NCBI RefSeq assembly: GCF_019880545.1
Contig: NZ_JAINVW010000001.1
Location: 558,001 to 622,000 of the forward strand
Source: Flagellimonas meishanensis
Lineage (GTDB): Bacteria; Bacteroidota; Bacteroidia; Flavobacteriales; Flavobacteriaceae
Reading direction: 5' to 3'
Length of the DNA: 64,000 bases
The translations under genes and the position numbers were made by a program. Positions within the stretch are counted from its first letter, which is position 1. Each line of letters begins with the position of its first letter. This document shows, piece after piece, positions 25,066 through 33,162 of this stretch. The notes below the pieces were generated by a model. It was not told the origin of the DNA and searched no databases. It saw only the letters and a list, made by a program, of their open reading frames with translations.

Positions 25066-27888
25066 ATGCTTTGCACACCCGCCATTTTAAAGTTACTTCC
25101 TAGAAGTGTGACTGCTGTCAAAATACTTATGTCGTTTGTTTGGGTTCTGACCATTATTGGATGTCGTGGTGATGACCGGATATCGGAGGTACGAGAACCA
25201 GACCCCAATGAAGTTCCGACTCCAGACATAAATCCGAACAGGGAATTTGTCTCACCTCCTACTTTACAAAAACCAATTTATGAGTGTGCTTCCACTGTAG
25301 TGGTCAAGGACTTTGTTTATAACGCTATTTTGGAAGTTTTTGTTGATGGAGCTCCCGTTACTTCCCAACAAGGAACAATAGTGGGGGGCCAACCAATCGA
25401 CGTTGGGTTTGAGTTTAATTTAGGCCAAGAGGTTTATGTAACTCAAAGTTTTGAAGCAGGGACCAGTGACCCATCCAATATGGTGGTTGTCAGTAGTTAT
25501 TTAGACGATTATCCCGATGGGCTTCCCATGCCAAGAATAAGTCGTGTTCCTCTATTGGAATGTGGCAGGGCCATAGGCCTTGCCGATTATGTGCCTGGGG
25601 CTACAGTAAGGGTATATGCCGAAAATCCTGATGGAGCAGGAGGGTTTGATCCCCCTACAATAATTGCAAGCCAGAAAGATTTTGGATACGTTTATGTTCC
25701 AAGTTTAGTTAAGGACGCCAGAATATATCTAGATCAAACCCTTTGTGGTGATGATAGTGACCCTTCAACACCAAAAGAAGAAGTACAACCAGATCCAGGC
25801 ACTCCGCCAACGCCAACATTGGATCCAACCCCAATTGCAGGTGCAGAAATTGTTGTGTTCTGGGGCCCTGGCGGTAGCCCAAGTGAATTAATGAATGGGA
25901 CTGTTCTAACCATTGAGGAAAGTGGAACAAAGGTTGGAGGTCAACCAACCCCGGGTGGAGGACAGCAAGTTGGTGTAAATCCGCCAATTGATGATAGTAA
26001 AACGTATTCTGTTATTCAGGAACTCTGCGATTCCTCACCACCTGGAACCATCAATCCAGAACCATGTTCATCTCTCACCGCACCTAAAATTTATCCACCA
26101 TTACCTGGGCAATCTTTCGTAGAAGTTTACGAGTATCATCCTGGAGCACAGATTTTAGTGTTTTCAGGAGGTCAAGAGATAGGTCATTCAGGACCAACAA
26201 TAATTAACTTAAATAAAATTTTGGTACAAGGGGAAACTCTTGTTGTGGTTCAGAAATTAGGAAATTGTATTAGTTCTACCGCAATTCAAATTGACGTTGA
26301 TTGCAATATTGGGAGAAACAGTACGGCCTGTGGAGGAGATTGGCCCACTTTTAGACAGAATGCCGCACGTAATGCCTGGCAGCCCAACGCTCCCAATTTG
26401 GCAGACCCGAATGACATCAAAACCTTAACGGTCAAAGCGGAGTGGACCCCAGGTTCAATGCCAGAGGGATTTACAGCTTCTCCCATTGTATATAAAGGCA
26501 AAGTTATTATCGGCGGATCCAACGGAAAAGTGTACTGTTTAAGTGACGATCTGGGGACAGTGCTCTGGGAATACCCATCAGGCGGTGGAACGTTAACATC
26601 AACATACACGTGTAATCCCTCTAGTGAAGGTATCGCATCAACCGCTGCCATAGGTTTGGTAGATAATGAATTGGAAGTTGTTATTTTTGGAGCGCCTGAC
26701 CAAAGCATTGGTGCTGGTCTGGGATCTGGCAGGCTTTTCGCCTTGGATATTACAAATGGTAATTTGGTCTGGGATTCAGATGAAGTTGCGGTTTTAGATG
26801 GGTCCAATCCTGGGAGTTTTTCAGAATTACATGAACAAATTGGTTATTCTTCTCCCTTGGTCTATAATGACAGGGTTTATGTTGGTATTTCTAACCATTG
26901 CGATAACCCAATACAAAGAGGAAAAGTACGTGCAGTAAGCTTAAGCACCGGTAATTTAGTAGGAGGGTTTCAATGGGAAGGCGTAGGCGGTGATGAAAAG
27001 ACCGCCGATGGACGTGGAGGAGGAGTTTGGAATTCACCCACAGGAGGATATTCCGGCGGAGTGTATTTTACCACAGGGAATACCCGTATAGGCAGTCAAA
27101 GTGGAGAGCCCTCTCCCAATCATGGACTTAGCCTGGTGCGCGTAAATGAAAATACTGGGGATATGATATGGAAATTACAGCCAGTACCATATCCGATGGA
27201 TGGAGATCCAGATTGGGCGGCCGGAGCTATAGTCACGAACACATCTTGCGGAGAAGTTGTTTTGTCTACAATGAAGGATGGCTGGGCCTATGGAGTAGAT
27301 GCGGGTTCGGGAAGGCCTGGAACCGCTCCGGTAAGGTGGCAATTTCCCCCTACAGGGACTTTTGACCCAGCGACCACCAATTTCTTTTCTCCCGGTGACG
27401 GCACAAATCATGGTGATATCAGATATCTTGTTCCCGGAGCAGCGCAACGTAACAATTATGTCACCATGACCGGTGGAGAAGAAGTCACGGATAATGTCAA
27501 TCTTGGATTTGGCCGACTTCATTCTGTAAATGCTTGTTTCGGAAATGTACGATGGCTCAAAGACATTCCCGGGACTGGCTCAAGTAGTTATCAATTGGGG
27601 CCGCCATCTATTTCAAATGGAATTACATATGTTGGCACAAGACAGGGTAACTTAATCGCTATTGCCGACCCTTCGGTCTATAGCACAGCAAACTCCCAAT
27701 GCAGCAATCCGGCATTTTCAGTTGCCGACTGTGTGGCCAACGGATATAGTATTGTAAAAGACCCTATCATTTTGAAGAACTTGGCCATTGGCCGAGGGCC
27801 AATGATTAGGAATGAACCTGTAATTGCCAATAATCGTATTTATATCTCCACGACCTCTGGATGGCTTATGATGATCGAGCCAGAATAA
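25066..27888 (+). CDS. Large lipoprotein: beta-domain repeats plus PQQ-type propeller
   Basis: This 940-residue protein has a lipobox (LTIIGC, Cys about 33). Residues ~65-415 hold about four repeats of an ~80-residue beta domain, recognised by ECASTVVVKDFVYNAILEVF, ECGRAIGLADYVPGATVRVY and SFVEVYEYHPGAQILVF, joined by Pro-rich linkers. From ~426 (WPTFRQNAARNAWQ) there is a PQQ/quinoprotein-type beta-propeller with blades such as GKVIIGGSNGKVYCLSDDLGTVLWEY. The blades contain many Cys. No dehydrogenase catalytic site was identified, so it may be structural or binding. An alternative start is the in-frame ATG 25132. Confidence 0.8.
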   Translation: MLCTPAILKLLPRSVTAVKILMSFVWVLTIIGCRGDDRISEVREPDPNEVPTPDINPNREFVSPPTLQKPIYECASTVVVKDFVYNAILEVFVDGAPVTSQQGTIVGGQPIDVGFEFNLGQEVYVTQSFEAGTSDPSNMVVVSSYLDDYPDGLPMPRISRVPLLECGRAIGLADYVPGATVRVYAENPDGAGGFDPPTIIASQKDFGYVYVPSLVKDARIYLDQTLCGDDSDPSTPKEEVQPDPGTPPTPTLDPTPIAGAEIVVFWGPGGSPSELMNGTVLTIEESGTKVGGQPTPGGGQQVGVNPPIDDSKTYSVIQELCDSSPPGTINPEPCSSLTAPKIYPPLPGQSFVEVYEYHPGAQILVFSGGQEIGHSGPTIINLNKILVQGETLVVVQKLGNCISSTAIQIDVDCNIGRNSTACGGDWPTFRQNAARNAWQPNAPNLADPNDIKTLTVKAEWTPGSMPEGFTASPIVYKGKVIIGGSNGKVYCLSDDLGTVLWEYPSGGGTLTSTYTCNPSSEGIASTAAIGLVDNELEVVIFGAPDQSIGAGLGSGRLFALDITNGNLVWDSDEVAVLDGSNPGSFSELHEQIGYSSPLVYNDRVYVGISNHCDNPIQRGKVRAVSLSTGNLVGGFQWEGVGGDEKTADGRGGGVWNSPTGGYSGGVYFTTGNTRIGSQSGEPSPNHGLSLVRVNENTGDMIWKLQPVPYPMDGDPDWAAGAIVTNTSCGEVVLSTMKDGWAYGVDAGSGRPGTAPVRWQFPPTGTFDPATTNFFSPGDGTNHGDIRYLVPGAAQRNNYVTMTGGEEVTDNVNLGFGRLHSVNACFGNVRWLKDIPGTGSSSYQLGPPSISNGITYVGTRQGNLIAIADPSVYSTANSQCSNPAFSVADCVANGYSIVKDPIILKNLAIGRGPMIRNEPVIANNRIYISTTSGWLMMIEPE

Positions 27889-27903
27889 TTTATAATTGTT
27901 AGG

Positions 27904-28932
27904 ATGCCAAAATTATTTCATTTTTTATTCGGATTGGTTGTACTAATTTCTGCGTGCACAGAGAGTAATGTCCCCAAAGGAATTGCTTATGTGAGCAATG
28001 AGGATTCCGGAACGGTCAGTATTGTAGATCTAAATTCTTTACAAGTTGTTGATTCCATCAGTGTTGGCAAACGTCCCAGGGGAATAAGATTATCACCAGA
28101 TGGAAAAAAGCTCTATGTGGCCTTAAGTGGATCTCCAAAATGTCCTCCCTGGATGCCTAATGAAGAGTGCGAAAGCCAAATTGAAGATAAATCTGCGGAC
28201 GGTATTGCGGAAATTGACCTGGAACAAAAGAAGGTAATCAGGGTAATTGAAGGGGGGTCGGACCCGGAACAATTTGATATTACCAAAGATGGGGCACTTT
28301 TGTTTGTTTCCAACGAAGATATTGGCAAGGCAAGTGTCCTAGATCTTAATAAAGGTGAAATTTTAAAGCAACTAACTGTCGGTGGAGAGCCCGAAGGGGT
28401 TAAAATAAGTCCAGACCAAAGATTGGCACTTGTTACCAACGAGGCTGATGCAAGTGTTTCCGTTATTGATGTAGCAACTCTGGAAGTTATCAATAATCTG
28501 GCTGTGGGCAATAGACCCCGGGATATTTGTTTTCATCCAGATAACAACCTTGTTTATATTTCAAATGAGTTTAATCATTCAGTATCAATTTTAGATTTAT
28601 CCAATAACATCCCTACGGAAAAGATTCAACTTGAGAAAGGTCAATTACCAATGGGATTGGCCCTTGATGTCAAAAGCAATAAATTATTTGTTGCTACAGG
28701 AAGGGGACAAAAAGTGGTCTCCTACAATATCAAAGACAAAAAACTTCTTCAAGAGGCGATAGTCGGGAAAAGACCTTGGGGAATTGCATTAACTTCAAAT
28801 AAGAAGTTTTTGATCTCCGCCAACGGTCCATCCAATGACGTTACCATACTAGACACTAAAAATTTCCAGATAATAAAAAAGATTCAGGTTGGAAGAAATC
28901 CTTGGGGCGTAGTCATTGGTTCGTCCCCTTAG
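27904..28932 (+). CDS. YncE-like seven-bladed YVTN-repeat lipoprotein
   Basis: This 342-residue protein has a lipobox (VVLISAC). It consists of successive ~42-residue blades: YVSNEDSGTVSIVDLNSLQV, VGKRPRGIRLSPDGKKLYVA, VGGEPEGVKISPDQRLALVT, VGNRPRDICFHPDNNLVYIS, VGKRPWGIALTSNKKFL, VGRNPWGVVIG. These are YVTN/YncE beta-propeller repeats, typically extracytoplasmic binding scaffolds. It ends the three-gene lipoprotein operon, placing two different propellers in one transcript. Confidence 0.88.
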   Translation: MPKLFHFLFGLVVLISACTESNVPKGIAYVSNEDSGTVSIVDLNSLQVVDSISVGKRPRGIRLSPDGKKLYVALSGSPKCPPWMPNEECESQIEDKSADGIAEIDLEQKKVIRVIEGGSDPEQFDITKDGALLFVSNEDIGKASVLDLNKGEILKQLTVGGEPEGVKISPDQRLALVTNEADASVSVIDVATLEVINNLAVGNRPRDICFHPDNNLVYISNEFNHSVSILDLSNNIPTEKIQLEKGQLPMGLALDVKSNKLFVATGRGQKVVSYNIKDKKLLQEAIVGKRPWGIALTSNKKFLISANGPSNDVTILDTKNFQIIKKIQVGRNPWGVVIGSSP

Positions 28933-28943
28933 CTTAAAGGTTC

Positions 28944-28961
28944 ATCGTTAATTTAAACTAT
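28944..28961 (+). repeat. Array junction motif, three mismatches
   Basis: ATCGTTAATTTAAACTAT lies between the plus-strand operon end (28932) and the stop of the minus-strand gene at 28970, in the same orientation as all other copies. Confidence 0.6.
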
Positions 28962-28969
28962 TAATAGAA

Positions 28970-29485
28970 CTAATCAGGAACATAATAACAAACCAGTCGG
29001 CCATTATTTTTCACGGCTACCAATCCAAGCCCTTTCTTATAATATCTTGTGTCCTTTTGCCCACTTGCATACAACATCTCGATAACCAACAAATCGGCAA
29101 GTTTTCCTTTGGGTGTTTTTAAAGTCGCTCCGACTTTTCTTACGGTACCATTTGCGGTTGTTTCTCCTTCAACTGGGTTAATGCTGAAAAATGGCATGTC
29201 GGTCCTTTTTACCTCATTGAAATAGTAAATAGTGTCGTTCGAATTACGATAGTACATATTAATGGTTTCATCAGGTGGAAAAATCTGGGCCACTTGAGTA
29301 TAGACTTCGCCTTCAAAAGTAATTGTATCCTTGATGACTTCTCTATACTTATTTTTATACCACGTCAAAGTTTTACTTATCCCTTTAGCAAGAGGAAAAT
29401 AGCTATCCTTTTCGGTGATACTGTCCTGTCCAAAAGTTATTGTACAATACAATAAGGTTGTAATAATGAAAATCAATTTTGTCAT
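28970..29485 (-). CDS. Hypothetical exported protein
   Basis: This 171-residue protein has a signal peptide ending CTITFGQ. YFPLAKGISKTLTWYKNKYR and DTRYYKKGLGLVAVKNNGRL resemble periplasmic proteins that begin with a YFPLxxGNxW-type strand and end with a YYAKGVGLV strand; no name can be given. Its ATG abuts an exact copy of the array motif, which also overlaps the stop of the next gene upstream. Confidence 0.75.
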   Translation of the reverse strand: MTKLIFIITTLLYCTITFGQDSITEKDSYFPLAKGISKTLTWYKNKYREVIKDTITFEGEVYTQVAQIFPPDETINMYYRNSNDTIYYFNEVKRTDMPFFSINPVEGETTANGTVRKVGATLKTPKGKLADLLVIEMLYASGQKDTRYYKKGLGLVAVKNNGRLVCYYVPD

Positions 29486-29503
29486 ATCGTTTATTTGAAC
29501 TTT
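29486..29503 (+). repeat. Array junction motif, exact, fills the gene gap
   Basis: ATCGTTTATTTGAACTTT touches the start codon of the gene at 29485 and overlaps the stop codon of the gene at 29502 by two bases. The whole 16-bp intergenic space is the motif. Confidence 0.85.
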
Positions 29504-30029
29504 ACTTAAGACTTTTCAGAACCTCTCTTATTTCCACTGCCTTTGTGGTATCAAACAACATTGTCCTGGTACAGCGGTTGGTCCACAATCGATTCTGATT
29601 CACTCTATTGTCATAATCTCCAAAAAATTTCTTTGATAGTCTTTCTGGATGCAAGAAGACAATGAATTCTTTTCCTACTTCAAAACCAAAGTAACCACAT
29701 GATGGGCCATGCATGTAAGTATAGATTGTTAAACTAGTTCTATCCATGTTTCCTTTATACGAGTCAACTATTTCTATTTCAACTTTGGTGACAGATTTAG
29801 GTTCAAAAACGTTCAGCATTTTAGGTTCGGATTCAAATTTCTTTGCTAGGTACTGAAGCTCTTCGATTGTAAAAATTTCTTTTTTGGACACATAATCAAT
29901 GTTTATAACCCTAGCATGCAGAATTGAGCTGGTATGCTTTAATTCATTTCTTAACTCAGTGGTATGGCAAGTACATGCAAAACTCTTGCAAGTAGATAGT
30001 GCGAAAATTATAAATAGAATCCTCCTCAT
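29502..30029 (-). CDS. Hypothetical exported protein, NTR/TIMP-like N-terminus
   Basis: This 175-residue protein has a signal peptide (LFIIFALSTCKSFA) and a mature start of CTCHTTELRNEL. A Cys-x-Cys right after cleavage, an exported beta-rich body (VTKVEIEIVDSYKGNMDRTSLTIYTY), GPSCGYFGFEVGKEFIVFLH and a late Cys in WTNRCTRT match the netrin/TIMP-like (OB-fold) arrangement seen in many bacterial proteins of unknown role. The family assignment is inferred from this pattern alone. Confidence 0.72.
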   Translation of the reverse strand: MRRILFIIFALSTCKSFACTCHTTELRNELKHTSSILHARVINIDYVSKKEIFTIEELQYLAKKFESEPKMLNVFEPKSVTKVEIEIVDSYKGNMDRTSLTIYTYMHGPSCGYFGFEVGKEFIVFLHPERLSKKFFGDYDNRVNQNRLWTNRCTRTMLFDTTKAVEIREVLKSLK

Positions 30030-30045
30030 CGTTTTTTCGAACCTA
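30028..30045 (+). repeat. Array junction motif, degenerate (four mismatches)
   Basis: ATCGTTTTTTCGAACCTA overlaps the start codon of the gene at 30029 and lies before the stop of the gene at 30063. Confidence 0.55.
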
Positions 30046-30062
30046 AAAAATTCAACAGTCTT

Positions 30063-30701
30063 TTATTTTAGTTTTAACTCTTTTCCCATCGACTCAACCG
30101 CGTATATTGAAATTTTGTCATCTCGTAACTTCAGTTTAATACCATTGGATATTAAGGATGTCTCTCCCATTTGCATTTGCGTTGCATCATCGTTATAAAC
30201 AGGATGTATGAAGATTACCTCTCCCGATTCCGGAGTTATTCTGAGTTTTTCATGCTCCTTGTTTCGTTTGCAACTGTAAATATGTTCCATATCGGCTTTG
30301 ACTTTATGAAGGAAATATGCCCCTTTCTTTACATAAATCAACTTTTCCCCATTATATAAAACTTTGGCTGTGGGTAATTTTGCACAATAAATGTATACAT
30401 GGGAATATCCATTTTCAGGCTTTACAATACTTGACTTATTGAATGATTCTACAATGCTTTCGTCCGACACGAAAATATCTGATAGGTTCATCAAGTTAAT
30501 TACAAAGGGTTGGGATTGTTTGAATAGCCGATATGTGACCCTCCCATTTTTGATTTTGACAATCTTACAATTAAGTATTATCCCATTCAAGTCTTTTATA
30601 TAGTCCGTTTCATAATCCCTAGCCAGACTTTGCCCTTGAACTTGAAGTCCAAAAAAGATTAGTAAGGGGAGCAAGTAAATGTTTTTTTTTGTAGCTGTCA
30701 T
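30063..30701 (-). CDS. Hypothetical exported protein, DUF2846-like region
   Basis: This 212-residue protein has a signal peptide ending GLQVQGQ. The N-terminal part (DYIKDLNGIILNCKIVKIKNGRVTYRLF) looks like a small beta barrel. The second half (YSHVYIYCAKLPTAKVLYNGEKLIYVKKGAYFLHKVKADMEHIYSC) follows the DUF2846 pattern of an extracytoplasmic strand-rich domain giving a polypeptide 'value' with a GEKL/GxY turn. Assignment is tentative. Array gene. Confidence 0.65.
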   Translation of the reverse strand: MTATKKNIYLLPLLIFFGLQVQGQSLARDYETDYIKDLNGIILNCKIVKIKNGRVTYRLFKQSQPFVINLMNLSDIFVSDESIVESFNKSSIVKPENGYSHVYIYCAKLPTAKVLYNGEKLIYVKKGAYFLHKVKADMEHIYSCKRNKEHEKLRITPESGEVIFIHPVYNDDATQMQMGETSLISNGIKLKLRDDKISIYAVESMGKELKLK

Positions 30702-30766
30702 TCTAAAAAAACTATGGTCTTTAATAGACTAAGGCTTAAATCTTATTTTTCAACCATTCTGTATAA

Positions 30767-30784
30767 ATCGTTTATTTGAACTTT
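30767..30784 (+). repeat. Array junction motif, exact
   Basis: ATCGTTTATTTGAACTTT lies 9 bp beyond the stop of the minus-strand gene at 30794. Confidence 0.82.
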
Positions 30785-30793
30785 CTGCTTTAA

Positions 30794-31303
30794 TTAACTG
30801 AACTTTATGGGAAAAGTAAACGGAATATCAACTGGGCTGCCATTTTTTGTCCCGGGCTCAAGAGGAGGGAGTTTGTTTATCACCCTTATCATTTCCTTTT
30901 CATAATCCCCAGATTTGTCATCACTTTTAATGAAATGAATATTTCTAATTTCACCTGTTTTTGTAATCGTAAATTGGACTATCATTTCAATTGCCTCATC
31001 TCCAAGCTTTGAGGTATCGTGCCTAATTTTTTTTCTCAAGTGTCCATAAAATGTCTCACTGAAGCATTTTCTTCGGCCTTCAGATGATTCGATGTTTTTG
31101 CATTTTCGAAAGGTTGGATCCCTGTCAATTCCATAATCAGGACTGGTTGCTTTAATCCCGTTTTCAGGTTTTATATAGTTTCCAAAATGTCTACCTCTTA
31201 AGGTGTCCTTTTTGTAATCATTTTTGATTACTGTTGAGTCTTGGGTATAAGCAGATAAGCTTAAAAAGGTTATGACAAACAGAGTGAAATATTCAGTTTT
31301 CAT
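30794..31303 (-). CDS. TonB C-terminal-domain-like exported protein
   Basis: This 169-residue protein has a signal peptide (LFVITFLSLSAYTQD). The last ~70 residues (EAIEMIVQFTITKTGEIRNIHFIKSDDKSGDYEKEMIRVINKLPPLEPGTKNGSPVDIPFTFPIKF) match the TonB/TolA C-terminal domain (VxFxVxxxGxVxxxxV, PxxxPGxxxGxPV). It has no transmembrane anchor and no Pro-rich spacer, so it is unlikely to work as a normal TonB. A Cys pair (CKNIESSEGRRKC) lies before the domain. Array gene. Confidence 0.82.
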   Translation of the reverse strand: MKTEYFTLFVITFLSLSAYTQDSTVIKNDYKKDTLRGRHFGNYIKPENGIKATSPDYGIDRDPTFRKCKNIESSEGRRKCFSETFYGHLRKKIRHDTSKLGDEAIEMIVQFTITKTGEIRNIHFIKSDDKSGDYEKEMIRVINKLPPLEPGTKNGSPVDIPFTFPIKFS

Positions 31304-31406
31304 TTTCTGAACGTTTTACAACTTATTTATATGAATGTAAAATACATTTATTTAAACACATTTGGGAATATCCTCGATGTAATTGACAATCGTTTATTTG
31401 TACTTC
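31304..31406 (+). repeat. Junction repeat module, full length
   Basis: Blocks TTACAACTTATTTATATGAA, TGTAAAATACATTTAT, TCGATGTAATTGACA and the core ATCGTTTATTTGTACTTC (31389-31406, two mismatches) align with the module at 18664-18773. It fills the gap between two array genes and overlaps the next stop by two bases. Confidence 0.8.
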
Positions 31407-31677
31407 ACTTATTGTCCGACCACCATTCAATTACCTGCTTAGCTAATAATTCAGATTCTTGCTTATTCATGGAAAATCCATAATTAACTGATAGCTCATG
31501 ATGGATAGCTTCTCGAAGTTTGAATTCATCAGCCCCTCTATATAGAAAACTTAGGCACATATGGTTTATAGAGTCGAACTCATCAGGAGGTGAGTCCGGA
31601 ATCATATTCCAGGAATTGATTAAATCCCTTAGACTCGAAAAATGAATTTTATATCTCCTTTTAAGCTTTGTGCTCAT
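31405..31677 (-). CDS. Small DUF1871-like protein
   Basis: This 90-residue soluble protein has no signal. LRDLINSWNMIPDSPPDEFDSINHMCLSFLYRG and AIHHELSVNYGFSMNKQESELLAKQVIEWW follow the DUF1871 helical pattern, in which a WxPxxxxPxDEYDxE segment is typical. Function unknown. Start and stop both overlap junction motifs (31676-31693 and 31389-31406). Confidence 0.68.
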   Translation of the reverse strand: MSTKLKRRYKIHFSSLRDLINSWNMIPDSPPDEFDSINHMCLSFLYRGADEFKLREAIHHELSVNYGFSMNKQESELLAKQVIEWWSDNK

Positions 31678-31693
31678 CCTTTACTTGAACTTA
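31676..31693 (+). repeat. Array junction motif, three mismatches
   Basis: ATCCTTTACTTGAACTTA overlaps the ATG of the gene at 31677 and ends 5 bp before the stop of the gene at 31699. Confidence 0.65.
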
Positions 31694-31698
31694 TAAAT

Positions 31699-32247
31699 CT
31701 AATCAAAGAAAATTTCCTCCAGTTCTCCTTTCTCGTGGGCTTTCAAAAATTTCTTTGCTTTTGAACTAAGCGATAGCCCATTTTTTTGATTGGAAACATA
31801 GTCCAAGAATATTTTGGCACCACCTATTTGCGATTCCCTGACATCATCTTGTTCGCTATACTTCTGGCCCTCAATTTTCATGTTTTTCAGATACCGGTCA
31901 TTGTTGAGTTTTTCGTTCAAAATATAATTCGTAATAGCAATCATATAGAAGTAACGTTGATTACTTTTTGGATTCAAGGAATCATAAAAACCTCCGAAAA
32001 TGGGAACGTTGATTCCAGTATCCTCGTTCTTCCAAAAATCCACGATTCGACAAGCACTTACAAATTCCTCAGATTTAAAATTCACAGGATTGTCAAAGAT
32101 ATATTCTGTGGCATCAAAAAATAATTGCTCATAGCTGGCAAAATTTGGTTCTGGATCGGATTTCATTTTTTTAAGAGATTCCGATAACTGAGAATGACTG
32201 AATATTGGTATACTGAAAATCGTCAGTAAAAGCATTTTCTTTATCAT
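31699..32247 (-). CDS. Hypothetical exported protein
   Basis: This 182-residue protein has a signal peptide (LLTIFSIPIFSHSQ) and a mostly helical body: FASYEQLFFDATEYIFDNPVNFKSEEFVSACRIVDFW, YFYMIAITNYILNEKL, GAKIFLDYVSNQ. It may form a TPR-like or other all-alpha fold. No family is recognised. An array gene, only 9 bp from the methyltransferase upstream, with the motif across the junction. Confidence 0.7.
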   Translation of the reverse strand: MIKKMLLLTIFSIPIFSHSQLSESLKKMKSDPEPNFASYEQLFFDATEYIFDNPVNFKSEEFVSACRIVDFWKNEDTGINVPIFGGFYDSLNPKSNQRYFYMIAITNYILNEKLNNDRYLKNMKIEGQKYSEQDDVRESQIGGAKIFLDYVSNQKNGLSLSSKAKKFLKAHEKGELEEIFFD

Positions 32248-32251
32248 ATCA

Positions 32252-32269
32252 ATCGTTTATTTGAACTTT
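32252..32269 (+). repeat. Array junction motif, exact, contains a stop codon
   Basis: ATCGTTTATTTGAACTTT includes the TAA stop of the methyltransferase gene and encodes its last residues (KFK), ending 5 bp before the next start codon. Confidence 0.83.
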
Positions 32270-33027
32270 GGCACTCGCTGACAAACAAATATCTGTTTTT
32301 CCGAATCGTCATGAAATGCTACTTCCGCAAAATCTCCAAACTTGTGGATGATTTCAAAACCATTCCATTCCAAGTACGAATCCAATTCTTGAGGAAAAAA
32401 GAGTCGCATATCCAAATTTTGTATTGAATCAAACTCACCATTTATGAAATAATGCCATTCTATGCGATTGATTTGGGTTGCATTTTCATAGCGCATTTGT
32501 TGCTTTATCAAAACTTCCCTACCGTCATTAGTGGTGTATTCCGAAATTTCCTTTTGTTCTTTTTCGGCTTCAACGAGATATTCAATATTCGGATTAAAGC
32601 AATCCAACAAAAATAGACCTCCTTCCTTGAGATGTCTTTTAACCGCGTTGAATGCCATAAACAAATCTTCATTAGTATATAAATGATGGATAGAATTAAA
32701 TGGAATAAAAATCAGGTCGTATTTGTCCGGTAAATCCAAGATTCTCATATCCCCCTCGACAAACTTGATATCCAATCCTTCCTGGACAGTTTTTTCTTTG
32801 GCCTGTGCGAGCATTGAAGGCGTAAAATCCACCCCTGTAATGTCATATCCTTCCCTGGCAATTGGAAGTGTAAGCCTACCGGTACCACAACAAAGCTCAA
32901 GTACACGGGCACCCCTGTTCTTGGGCATCCATCTCTTATAAAACTCCAAATCATCCAAGTGGGTATTCATGCCATCATAAATACTCGCATCATAAATTAG
33001 ATCGCCAACCTTATAGTTACTTTTCAT
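32257..33027 (-). CDS. Class I SAM-dependent methyltransferase
   Basis: From ATG 33027 the protein has 256 residues; an in-frame ATG at 33054 would add nine. Motif I VLELCCGTGRL (42-52), DITGVDFTPSMLAQAKEK, GDMRILDLPDKYDLIFIPFNSIHHL and GGLFLLDCFNPN are typical Rossmann methyltransferase elements. The substrate is unknown. It is the only clearly cytoplasmic enzyme of the array; its last codons and stop lie inside a junction motif. No motif copy is found upstream of it. Confidence 0.88.
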   Translation of the reverse strand: MKSNYKVGDLIYDASIYDGMNTHLDDLEFYKRWMPKNRGARVLELCCGTGRLTLPIAREGYDITGVDFTPSMLAQAKEKTVQEGLDIKFVEGDMRILDLPDKYDLIFIPFNSIHHLYTNEDLFMAFNAVKRHLKEGGLFLLDCFNPNIEYLVEAEKEQKEISEYTTNDGREVLIKQQMRYENATQINRIEWHYFINGEFDSIQNLDMRLFFPQELDSYLEWNGFEIIHKFGDFAEVAFHDDSEKQIFVCQRVPKFK

Positions 33028-33162
33028 ATAAAAGCTTTTATATCCATATATCATGTTTTTTTAACTACCCCCACTTTTTAATAAATATCTTTATTACATG
33101 AAAACCAAGCAAGTTTGACGAGCTATAATTTAAAACAGTAAAATTTGGATAACTTTTCTCCA

